NCBI RefSeq assembly: GCF_024679095.1
Contig: NW_026111785.1
Coordinates: forward strand, 234,501 to 298,500
DNA: 64,000 bases
Direction of reading: 5' to 3'
Origin: Eriocheir sinensis
Taxonomy: Eukaryota > Arthropoda > Malacostraca > Decapoda > Varunidae
The position numbers were made by a program, and so were the translations under genes. Below are positions 13,684 through 33,909 of this stretch, in pieces. The notes under the pieces are model-generated. The model was given only the letters and a program-made list of their open reading frames with translations, did not search any database and was not told the origin of the DNA. The first letter of the stretch is position 1. Each line of letters opens with the position of its first letter.

Positions 13684-15530
13684 GAAATCTACGTTATTTT
13701 ATGTGTATTCGTACATATATTTGAAACAAATTTACAGTTTTATGTGTATTTTGCATATTTTTTCAATACAAATTTACCTTATTATATGTGGATTTTGTAT
13801 AATAATTTTAATACAAATTTAATTATTCAATGTGTATTTTTGTATATGTTTATTTATTAAAATATTCTTTATTTTATCGGTATTTTGCATCTTTATTTTC
13901 ATATACAAATTTACATTATTTTATTGATATTCTGTTTATTTATTTTGATACGATTTTACAATATTCTATGTGTACTTTGTATATATATTTCATACATATT
14001 TACATTATTTAATGTATATTATGTATATATATTTTATGGAAATTTATTTTATTTCATGTGTACTTGTTTATATTTTTTCATACAAATTTACATTATTTTA
14101 TGTGTATTTTGTACATGTATTTCAATACAAATTTGCCTAATTTTATGTGTATTTTGCATATCTATTTTCAAACAAATTTAAATTATTTTTGTATATTTTT
14201 GTATATTTTTTAATACAAATTTTAGTTATTTTATTCGTATTTTGTATATATATTTTCCTACATATATACATTCTTTTAATGTAATTTTGTTTATTTATTT
14301 TGATACGAATTTACATTATTTTATGTGCATTTTGTATATATATTTTTCTTCGTATTTACATTATTTTATGTGTATTTTGTATATATATTTTCTTAAAAAA
14401 TTACGTTATTTTATTATGTGTATTCGTATATATTTTGATACAAATTTACATTATTATTTTATGTGTATTTTCTGTATACAATTTCATTCAAAATTACATT
14501 ATTTTATTGGTATTTTGTTAATTTAATTCGATACGAATTTAGATTATTTCATAGGTATTTTGTGTACTTATTTTTATACGCATTTACATTATTTAATGTG
14601 TGTTTTGTATATATATTTTTATGCAAATTTTCTTTATTTTTTGTGCATTTTTTTACATATATTTTTATAGAAATTTGCGTTATTTTATGTGTATTTTGTA
14701 GATGTTTTCTCATACAAATTTACATTAATTTATTGGTATTTTGTTTATTTATTTTGATACGAATTACATGATTATATATGTATTTTGTGTATATATTTTT
14801 ATACGTATTTACATTATTTAATGTGTATTTTGTTTATGTGTTTTTATACAAATTTACGTTATTTTATGTGTATTTGTATAAATATTTTGATACAAATTTA
14901 CATTATTTGATGTATTTTATATAAATATATTTCAATTAAAATTTAGCTTATTTTATGTGTATTTTGTATATCTATTTTCATACAAATTTAACTACTGTTT
15001 TGTATTTTTGTATATAGTTTGATATAAATTTACGTTATTTTATGTGTATTTTATATATTTATATTTATTGAAATACACATTCTTTTATTGGTATTTTGTT
15101 TATTTATTTTGATACGAATTTACATTATTTTTATGAGTATTTTGTATACATTTTTTTATACGTATTTATTTCATTTTGTGTGTATTTTCTATATATATTT
15201 TTATAGAAATCTACGTTATTTTATGTGTATTCGTATATATATTTTGAAAAAATTTACATTGTTTTATATGTATTTTGCATATCTACGTATTTAGATATAA
15301 ATTTACCTCATTGTATATGCATTTTGTATATTTATTTTAATACAAATTTAATTTTTTTATGTGTATTATGGTATACATATTTAAAAAAAAATGCGTTATT
15401 TTATGGGCATATTGCTTCTTTATTTTCAAACAAATTTAAATTATTTTATTAATATTCTGTGTATTTATTTTGATACGATTTTACATTATTCTATTTGTGT
15501 TTTGTATATATTTTTTTATACATATTTACA
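13684..15530 (+). repeat. Satellite, right arm of inverted repeat A, part 2
   Basis: Plus-oriented monomers resuming the unit interrupted by LINE A. They mirror about 2265-4290. Shared rare monomers include TTTTATCGGTATTTTGCATC near 13876 (mirrored near 4095), GGAAATTTATTTTATTTCAT near 14038 and CTGTATACAATTTCATTC near 14472. The left arm's (TA)n and (TTA)n expansions are absent here. It ends where the SINE begins. No gene is seen. Confidence 0.85.
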
Positions 15531-15544
15531 GGTAGGGTAGGCGG

Positions 15545-15606
15545 TGGCCGAAGTGATAGCGTACTGGACCCACATTCGACGCGTGATGGACGACGAGGGT
15601 TCGAGT
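15545..15606 (+). promoter_or_regulatory. Internal RNA polymerase III promoter (A and B boxes) of the SINE
   Basis: A-box-like TGGCCGAAGTGATAGCG at 15545-15561 and B-box-like GGTTCGAGT at 15598-15606, with tRNA-like spacing. The bases after the B box (GGC where CC is usual) are degenerate, so activity is doubtful. Confidence 0.7.
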
Positions 15607-15761
15607 GGCTTAAAACTACCCACATGCTGTCCTGAAGACCACCCATCAACCCGGACTCTAGAGGAAGCCGTCCAAGCGAATCAAGAACGAGTTCCGGGGG
15701 GCAGCATGAGCCAATGCAAGATGGCGCCACTATAAAACACTCGCCTGCGCCAGAACGGGCT

Positions 15762-15830
15762 GGGCCGACCATCAGGCCCCACCTGGAAGAAGCCTGGGGC
15801 CGACCATCAGGCCCCACCGGGAAGATGCCT
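15762..15830 (+). repeat. Tandem duplication in the SINE body
   Basis: Two copies, 15762-15795 and 15796-15830, each GGGCCGACCATCAGGCCCCA followed by CC(T/G)GGAAGA(A/T)GCCT, with only a few differences. The core GGGCCGACCATCAGGCCC also contains an imperfect inverted repeat. Confidence 0.9.
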
Positions 15831-17226
15831 ACCGGCGCAATAGGCAACAACGTAAAAAAAAAATTATGTTATTTTATGCGCATCTGTTAAAATATTTTGA
15901 TACATAATTTACATTATTTTATGTATTTTGTATATATATTTCAATACAAATCTAGTTTATTTTATGTATATTTTGTATATCTATTTTCCTAGAAATTTAA
16001 ATTACTTTTGTGTATTTTTGTATATAGTTTTATAAAAATGTACGTTATTTTATGTTTATTTTGTCTATTTATTTTCATACAAATTCACATTCTTCTATTG
16101 GTATTTTGTTCATTTATTTTGCTACGAATTTACATTATTTATGTGTATTTTGTATATATATTTTTATACGTATTTACATCATTTTATGTGTATTTTTTAT
16201 TAGTATTTTTATAGAAATTTACGTTTTTTTATGTGTATTCGTATACATATTTTGAAACAAATTTACATTGTTTGATGTGTGTTTTGCATATCTATTTCAA
16301 TACAAATTTATCATATTGTATGTGCATTTTGTATATTTATTTTAATACAATTTAATTATTTGATGTACATTTTTGTATATATGTTTTTATAAAAATATGT
16401 TTTCTTTAATGGGTGTTTTGCATCCTTATTTTCATACAAATTTACATTATTTGATTGATATTCTGTGTATTTATTTTGATACGATTTTACATTGTTCTAT
16501 GTGTATTTTGTATATATTTTATTTTACATATTTACATTATTTAATGTGCATTTTCTATATATATTTTATACAAACATACGTTACTTTATGTCTATTTGTT
16601 CATATATTTTCATACAAATTTACATTATTTAATGTGTATTTTGTATATATATTTCAATACAAATTCACCTAATTTTATGTGGATTTTGTATATCTATTTT
16701 CATACAAATTGAAATTATTTTTGTGTTTTTTTGTATTTATTTTAATACAAATTTTTGTTTTTTTATATATTATTTTGTATATTGATTTTCCCACATATAT
16801 ACATTCTTTTATTAAAATTTAGTTTATTGAATTTGATATGAATTTACCTTTTTTAAGGTTTATCTTGTATATATATTTTTATACGTATTTCCATCATTTT
16901 ATGTGTATTTTTTATATATATTTTCATAGAAATTTACGTTATTTTATGTGTTGTCGTATATATATTTTAATACAAATTTACATTATTTGATGTGTATTTT
17001 GCATATCTATTTTAATACAAATTTACCTTATTGTATGTGCATTTTGTATATTTATTTTAATACAAATTTAATTATTTTATGTGTATTTTTGTATATATAT
17101 TTTTATACAAATATGCGTTATTTTATGGGTGTTTTCCATCTTTATTTTCATAGAAATTTACATTATTTTATTGATATTCTGTTCATTTATTTTGATACGA
17201 TTTTACATTATTCTATGTGTATTTTG

Positions 17227-17342
<116 letters not shown>

Positions 17343-17405
17343 ATTTTTTTTTTATTTTTCCTTAATTTAATGTGTATTTTGTATATATATTTTATACATA
17401 TTTAC

Positions 17406-17432
17406 TTTACGTTACGTTACGTTACGCTACGT
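17406..17432. repeat. Short ACGTT/TTACG pentamer expansion
   Basis: TTACGTTACGTTACGCTACG in the place where monomers normally have a single TTTACGTTATTTTATG. About four units. Confidence 0.85.
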
Positions 17433-19552
17433 GTATTTGTTGATATTTGTTGACACAAATTTACAATATCTTATGGGTATTTTGTATATATATTTCAAAA
17501 TAAATTTACCTAGAGTTATGTGTATTTTGTATATCTATTTTCATACAAATTCAAATTATTTCTGGGTATTTTTGTATATATTTTAATACAAATTTTACTT
17601 ATGTTATGTGTATTTTGTAAATTTATTTTCATTCAAATATATATTATTTTATTGGCATTTTGTTGATTTATTTTGAAAAGAATTTACATTATTTTATATG
17701 TACTTTGTATATATATTTTTATACATTATTTAATGTTTATTTTGAATATATATTTTTATACTAATTCATGTTATTTTATGTGTATTTGTATATATATTTT
17801 CATTCAAATTTATATTATTTTATGTGTATTTTGTACATTTATTTCATTACAAATTAACCTTATTTTATGTTTATTTTGTATATTTATTTCATTCAATTTT
17901 AAATTATTTTATGTGTATTTGTATTTGTATTTAGGTTATTTTATGTGTATTTTCTATATATATTTTCATCCAAAATTCCATTATTTTTTTGGAATGTTGT
18001 TAATTTAATTAGATACGAATTTAGATTATTTCATTGGTATTTTGTATACATATTTTTATACGCATGTACATTATTTAATGTGTGTTTTGTATATATATTT
18101 TTATGCAAATTTACTTTATTTTATGTGCATTTTTGTATATACATTTTTATAGAAATTTGCGTTATTTTATGTGTATTTTGTATATGTTTTCTCATACAAA
18201 TTTACATTATTTTATTGGTATTGTGTTTATTTATTTTGATACGAATTACATTATTATATGTGTATTTTGTACAATTTTTTTATACGTATTTACATTATTT
18301 AATGAGTATTTTGTTTATATATTTTTATACAAATCCACTTTATTATATGTGTATTTTTAAAAATATTTTGATACAAATTTACATTATTTTATGCACTTTG
18401 TATATATATTGCAATTCAAATGTAGCTTATTTTCTGTGTATTTTGTATATCCATTTTCATACAATTTTAATTACTTTTGTGTATTTTTATGTATAGTTTT
18501 ATACAAATTTACGTTATTTAATGTGTATTTTGTATATTTATATTTATACAAATACACATTCTTGTATTGGTATTTTGTTTATTTATTTTGATACGAATTT
18601 ACATTATTTTAGGTTTATTTTGTATACATTTTTTAATAGGTATTTACTTAATTTTATGTGTATTTTGTATATATATTTTAATACAAATTCAATTATCTTA
18701 TGTGTATTTTGGTCTATATATTTTTATAAAAAATGCGTTATTTTATGGGTATTTTGCATCTTAATTTTCATACAAATACATTATTTTATTAACATTGTGT
18801 ATTTATTTTGATACGATTTTACATTATTCTATTTGCGTTTTCTATATATTTTTTTATATATATTTACATTATTTAATGTGTATTTTGTATATATATTTTA
18901 TACAAATTTACATTATTTTAAGTGTATTTGTTTATATATTTTCATTCAAATTTACATTATTTTAAGTGTATTTTGTATATGTATTTAAATACAAATTTAC
19001 CTAATTTTATGTGCATTTTGTATATTTATTTTCATACAAATTTAAATTATTTTTGTGTATTTTTGTATATGGTTTTATACAAATTTAATTTATTTCATGT
19101 GTATTTTGTATGTCTATTTTCATACAAATACACATTCTTTTATTGATATTTTGTTTATTTATTTTGACGCGAATCTACATTATTTAATATGTATTTTGTA
19201 TATATTTTTATACGTATTTACATCATTTCATGTGTATTTTGTAAATATATTTCTATTGAAATCTACTTTGTTTTTTGTGTATTCGTACATATATTTTGAA
19301 ATACATTTACACTGTTTTATGTGTATTTTGCTTATTTTTTCAATACAAATTTACCTTATTGTATGTGCATTTTGTATATTAATTTTAATACAAATTTAAT
19401 TATTCTATGTGTATTTTTGTATATGTATTTTTATTAAAATATGCTTTATTTATGAGTATTTTGCATCTTTATTTCCATACAAATTTACATAATTTTATTG
19501 ATATTCTGTTTATTTATTTTGATTCGATTTTACATTATTCTATGTGTATTTT

Positions 19553-20512
<960 letters not shown>

Positions 20513-20515
20513 TAA

Positions 20516-22307
20516 GGTACTGCCTCTCCACGGTCCGTTAGCCTCACTGGGTGCGTGGGGTTTAGGGTGAAAACCGACAGGCGGATCGTCATATGTGCAC
20601 CAGGCAACAATAGAAAGAAAACGTCTGCCCTAAAGTTGGGCACTTGGAATGTTCGGACAATGACACCAGGCTTTTCTGATGACCTACAGGATATAAATGA
20701 CGCTCGCAAGACAGCTGTCATTGACACGGAACTGAGCAGATTGCAGATGGACATCGTTGCCCTCCAGGAAACCAGGCTATCAGGATCAGGATCTGTCCGG
20801 GAAAAAGACTTCTAATTTTTCTGGCAGGGGAAACCCCCAGAAGAGATCAGAGAACATGGTGTGGGCTTTGCAGTGAAGAACACCCTGCTTGGAACTATAA
20901 CCCCACCAACAGATGGAACTGAAAGAATCCTGTCACTCCAACTCAACACCTCGGTTGGTCCAGCAACCTTGATCAGCGCTTACGCACCAACTCTCACTTC
21001 TTCCACAGAAGCCAAGGACAGATTCTACGATGACCTTAGCTTCACCATCAGCAGGGTCCCAGAAAAAGAGCCACTGTTCATCCTTGGCGACTTCAACGCC
21101 AGAGTTGGGGCTGGCTACACCTCATGGCCCACCTGTCTGGGTCACTTCGGCACTGGGAAAATGAATGAAAATGGTCAACGCCTGCTGGAGTTCTGCTGCC
21201 ACCATGGCCTATGTGTCAGCAACACCTTCTTCGACACCAAGCCGCAACACAAGGTCTCTTGGAGACACCCCCGATCCAAGCACTGGCACCAGCTGGATCT
21301 GATTCTCTCCAGACGCTCAAATCTACCAAGCATCAAGCTCACCCGCAGTTATCAGAGTGCTGATTGCGACACTGACCACTCCTTGGTCTGCAGCAAAGTG
21401 AAGCTACAAGCAAGGAAGCTGCATCGCACAAAAAAGGATGGCAGGCCCCGCATAGACACCAGCAAGTCGCAAAATAAGGAGAGAGTGGATGATTTTGCAC
21501 GTATTCTTGAAGAATCTCTTCCAGGTCCCTCCAGCGAAACAGCCTGCGATAGATGGGAACACTTCAGAGATGTTGTTTACAACGCTGCCATTTCCACCTT
21601 TGGCAAGAAAACGAGCAAGTCTGCAGACTGGTTCGAGGTTCACTCCGAGGAAATAATGCCAGTCATTGAAGAGAAGAGAAACGCCCTTGCAGCATACAAG
21701 GCCAACCCCAGTGAACGAAACCTGCAAGTCCTTCGGTCAGCCCGCAGCAAAGTTCAACAGTGTGCTAGGCGATGTGCCAATGACTACTGGCTCCAGCTCA
21801 GTTCGCAGATACAGACCGCGGCTGACACAGGCAACATGAAGGAGATGTATGATGGCATAAAACAGGCCCTGGGCCCAACAAAAAAGAAAACTGCACCCTT
21901 GAAATCCACCACAGGAGAGGTAATTCAGGACAGATCAAAACAGATGGACAGATGGGTAGAACACTACTCCGAACTGTATAGCAGAGAGAACACCGTTACG
22001 GAAGATGCCCTGAACGCCATCGAATGCCTACCAGTGTTGGAGGAGCTAGACAGAGAACCAACCCTTGCAGAACTCAACGAGGCTCTAGACTCCCTTGCCC
22101 ATGGCAAGGCTCCAGGAAAAGACGGCATCAGCGCTGAAGTCCTGAAATGCTGCAAGGGGACCATCATCACCGAGCTGCATGAAATCCTCTGTCTCTGCTG
22201 GAAAGAAGGTGAAGTGCCTCAGGACATGCGTGACGCCAACATCGTTACCCTGTACAAAAACAAGGGCGACAGGAGTGACTGCAATAACTATCGAGGCATT
22301 TCTCTCT
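20516..22307 (+). pseudogene. LINE B open frame, part 1: endonuclease and N-terminal reverse transcriptase
   Basis: One continuous frame apart from a TAA at 20813-20815. The endonuclease motifs are WNVRTM (near 20648), the catalytic-glutamate motif QETR (near 20767), SAYAPT (near 20976), GDFNARVG (near 21088), LDLILSRR (near 21294) and the terminal DTDHSLV (near 21370). A linker with charged, probably helical sequence follows (about 21420-22010). The reverse transcriptase starts with GKAPGKDGISAEVLK (near 22103) and NNYRGISLL (near 22283). The product would nick target DNA and prime cDNA synthesis in the nucleus. The in-frame stop sits between QETR and the next conserved block. No convincing ATG precedes WNVRTM. 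Confidence 0.9.
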
Positions 22308-22321
22308 TAGCATCGTCGGAA
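22308..22321 (+). other. Double frameshift in the LINE B reverse transcriptase
   Basis: Immediately after NYRGISLL the reading frame moves back by two bases. The conserved sequence is consistent with two separate single-A losses, one in TTAGC near 22308 and one in GGAAGC near 22319. Between them about four codons read in the third frame. Confidence 0.75.
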
Positions 22322-22611
22322 GCTATTTGCTCGAGTTGCACTGAGGAGGCTCCAAGTGCTTGCAGAGGGAGTCTACCCAGAATCGCAGTGCGGATTCCGA
22401 GCCAACAGATCCACCATTGACATGGTGTTCTCCCTCAGGCAACTTCAGGAAAAATGCAGGGAACAGCGGCAACCACTCTTTATTGCCTTCATAGATCTCA
22501 CGAAGGCCTTTGACTTGGTCAGCAGAGATGGCCTGTTCAAGATCCTGCCAAAGATCGGTTGCCCACCAAGGCTCCTCAGCATCATCAGATCATTCCATGA
22601 TGACATGAAGG
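22322..22611 (+). pseudogene. LINE B open frame, part 2: reverse transcriptase motif A region
   Basis: Continuation of the polymerase domain, with ESQCGFRANRSTIDMVFSLR (near 22377) and motif A FIDLTKAFD carrying the catalytic Asp (near 22495). It ends at GGGACAGTGG near 22611, where the frame moves back one base, consistent with loss of one A. The remainder of the domain follows in the next segment. Confidence 0.88.
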
Positions 22612-23076
22612 GACAGTGGTCTTCGACGGCTCAACATCGGACGCTTTCATCATCAGAAGCGGAGTGAAACAGGGCTGTGTACTTGCTCCAACCCTGTTCG
22701 GGATCTTCTTTGCAGTCATGTTAAAACACGCCTTTGGACCCACAACGGAAGGCATTTACCTCCGGACCAGATCGGATGGAAAGCTCTTCAACCTCTCCAG
22801 ACTCAGAGCAAAATCCAAGGTTCAGCGAAAATGTGTGCGCGACTTCCTCTTCGCAGATGATGCAGCAGTTACAGCCCACTCAGCTGAAGGCCTCCAGCAA
22901 CTCATGATTCGTTTCAATGAAGCTTGCGATGATTTCGGACTCACCATCAGTCTGAAGAAGACACAGGTCATGGGTCAAGACGTGGATCAGCCACCCGACA
23001 TCAGAATCGCTGATCACCGGCTTGATGTTGTCCATGATTTTGTGTACCTGGGTTCCACCATCTCAGACTCTCTCTC
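22612..23076 (+). pseudogene. LINE B open frame, part 3: reverse transcriptase catalytic core
   Basis: Contains SGVKQGCVLAPTLFG (near 22657), the catalytic FADD box (22850-22861; F instead of the commoner Y is usual in many LINEs), SLKKTQVM (near 22953) and VYLGSTIS (near 23041). It breaks in a CT run at 23067-23078; the next frame is as expected from loss of one CT unit. The catalytic aspartates are intact. Confidence 0.9.
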
Positions 23077-23777
23077 TCGATGCGGAGCTGAACAGACGGA
23101 TCGGTAAGGCAGCTACCACCTTGTCCCGACTTACCAAGAGAGTGTGGTCAAACAACAAGTTGTCCGAACACACAAAGATCCAGGTCTACAGAGCCTGCGT
23201 CGTAAGCACACTCCTGTACGGCAGCGAGTCGTGGACCCTTCGAGCTCGCCAAGAACGAAAACTCAACTCGCTCCACATGCGCTGCCTGCGACGCATCCTG
23301 AACATTACCTGGCAGGATAAAATCACAAACAACACTGTCCTGGAGAGAGCTGGGATGACCAGCATGTTCACTTTGCTCAAGCAGAGACGCATGCGCTGGC
23401 TTGGCCATGTTGTCCGCATGGACGATGGTCGGATCCCCAAAGACCTCCTTTATGGAGAGCTGACGGAGGGGACACGCCCAACTGGCAGGCCAAAACTGCG
23501 ATACAAGGACGTATGCAAGAGGGACCTGAAAGCCCTACACATCAACACCGACTCATGGGAAGATACAGCCTCAGAGCGATCCGCCTGGCGGCAAGCAATT
23601 CAACAAGGCCTCCATGTGTTTGAGGAGACCCTCGCCCAGCAGTCTGAGGCAAAGAGACAAAGAAGAAAGGCCCAAAACCCGGCAGACCAACCAGCCTCTA
23701 TCTTCACCTGTGATCAGTGTGGGAGGGATTGCCACTCTCGTATTGGCCTGTCCAGCCACACCCGACGCTGTACCTGA
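23077..23777 (+). pseudogene. LINE B open frame, part 4: C-terminal domain with zinc knuckle
   Basis: Continuation with the conserved AELNRRIGKA, YGSESWTL (near 23219), RRMRWLGHVVRMDD (near 23385) and GRPKLRYKDVCKRDL (near 23488) blocks typical of LINE C-terminal regions. A CX2CX12HX3C zinc knuckle lies near 23709-23771 ([20 protein letters not shown], then Cys), just before the TGA at 23775. A terminal zinc knuckle of this kind is likely to bind nucleic acid; that is inference. Confidence 0.88.
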
Positions 23778-23829
23778 GTCTTCAACTGGAGCGCAACTCC
23801 ATGGTCTCCCGAGACCGACGGATGCCTAC

Positions 23830-27075
<3,246 letters not shown>

Positions 27076-28600
27076 CGTACATATAAAACAATGTAAATTT
27101 GTTTCAAAATATAAGTACGAATACACATAAAATAACGTAGATTTCTATAAAAATATATATACAAAATACACATAAAATTAAGTAAATACGTATAAAAAAA
27201 TGTAAGCAAAATACACATAAAATAATGTAAATTCGAAGCAAAATAAATAAGCAAAATACCAATAAAAGAATGTGTATTTGTATAAATATAAATGTACAAA
27301 ATACACATACAAAATAAACATAAAATAAGGTAAATTTGTAATGAAATATATGTACAAAATACACATAAAATTATGTAAATTTATATGAAATATATATACA
27401 AATACACATAAAATACCATGAATTTGTATAAAATTATATATTCAAAATAAATATTAAATAATGTAAATGCGTATAAAAATATATATACAAAGTACATATA
27501 AAATAATGTAAATTAGTATCAATATAAATCAACAAAATACCGATAAAATAATATATATTTGAATGAAAATAGATTTACAAAATACACATAACCTAACTAA
27601 AATTTGTATTGAAATATATACAAAAATACATAAAAATAATTTGAGTTTGTATGAAAATAGATATTCAAAATACACATAAAACTAGGTAAATTTCTTTTGA
27701 AATATATATACAAAATACCCATAAAATATTGTAAATTTGTGTCAAAATATATAAACAAATACACATATATTTAACGTAAATTTGTTTTAAAAATATATTC
27801 AAAATACACATAGAATAATGTCAAATCGTATCAAAATGAATAAGCAGAATATCAATAAAATAACCTTAATTTGTATGAAAATAAAGATGCAAAATACCCA
27901 TAAAATAAAGCATATTTTTATAAAAATACATATAGAAAAATACACATAGAATAATTAAATTTGTATTAAAATTAATATACAAAATGCATATACAATATAT
28001 TTAAATTTGATAATATTAAATGAAATAAATATACAAAATAAACATAAAATAAGGTAAATTTGTTATAAAATATATGTAAGAATACACATAAAATAATATA
28101 AATTTGTATGAAAATATATATACAAATACACATAAAATAACATGAATTTGTATAAAATTTGTTTCAAAATATATACGAATACACACAATAAAATAACGTA
28201 AATTTTTATGAAAATGTATATATAAAATACACATAAAATAATTTAAATACGTAGAAAAATATATATACAAAATACACATAAAATAATGTAAATTCGTAAA
28301 AAATTAAATACACAAAATTCCAATAAAAGAATGTATATTTGTAGGAAAATATATATACAAAAAACAAATAAAATAACTAAAATTTGTATAAAAATATATA
28401 CAAAAATACATAAAAATAATTTAAATTTGTTTGAAAATAGATATGCAAAATACACATAAAGTTAGGCAAATTTGTATTGAAATACATATACAAAACTCAC
28501 ATAAAATAATGTAAATTTGTATGAAAATATGTAAACAAATACATATAAAATAACGTAAATTTGTATAAAATATATATAAAAAAAAAACATTAAATATTTT
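27076..28600 (-). repeat. AT-rich satellite, minus-oriented block
   Basis: Minus-oriented monomers. About 27300-28000 is the inverted form of 8983-9795. About 28020-28400 is nearly identical to 41220-41590 (same orientation) and to 57470-57890 (opposite orientation). It ends in an A/T palindromic stretch around 28600-28630. No gene is seen. Confidence 0.85.
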
Positions 28601-33905
<5,305 letters not shown>

Positions 33906-33909
33906 ACAT

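Larger units (their letters stand above)
15531..15863 (+). mobile_element. tRNA-derived SINE with poly(A)
   Basis: A GC-rich island of about 333 bp. The 5' third looks tRNA-derived: TGGCCGAAGTGATAGCG resembles an A box and GGTTCGAGT a B box about 50 bases downstream. A non-tRNA body follows, including a tandemly duplicated 34-35 base unit (15762-15830) and a ten-A tail (15854-15863). It has no coding capacity; a 63-codon open frame across it is fortuitous. It would be copied by a LINE enzyme in trans. Its 3' end does not resemble the 3' ends of either LINE here, so the partner is unknown. There is no target-site duplication: about 36 bp of satellite present at empty sites near 56.0 and 60.96 kb is missing. 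Confidence 0.85.

Noticed and set aside
15491..15850. A 119-codon minus-strand open frame over the SINE
   Set aside because: It spans the SINE and flanking satellite, and the sequence is explained by a tRNA-derived SINE.
17406..17432. TTACG repeats and the TAGGTTATCT repeats as telomere-like sequence
   Set aside because: The unit is not TTAGG or TTAGGG, there are only three or four copies, and both fall inside satellite monomers as local slippage.
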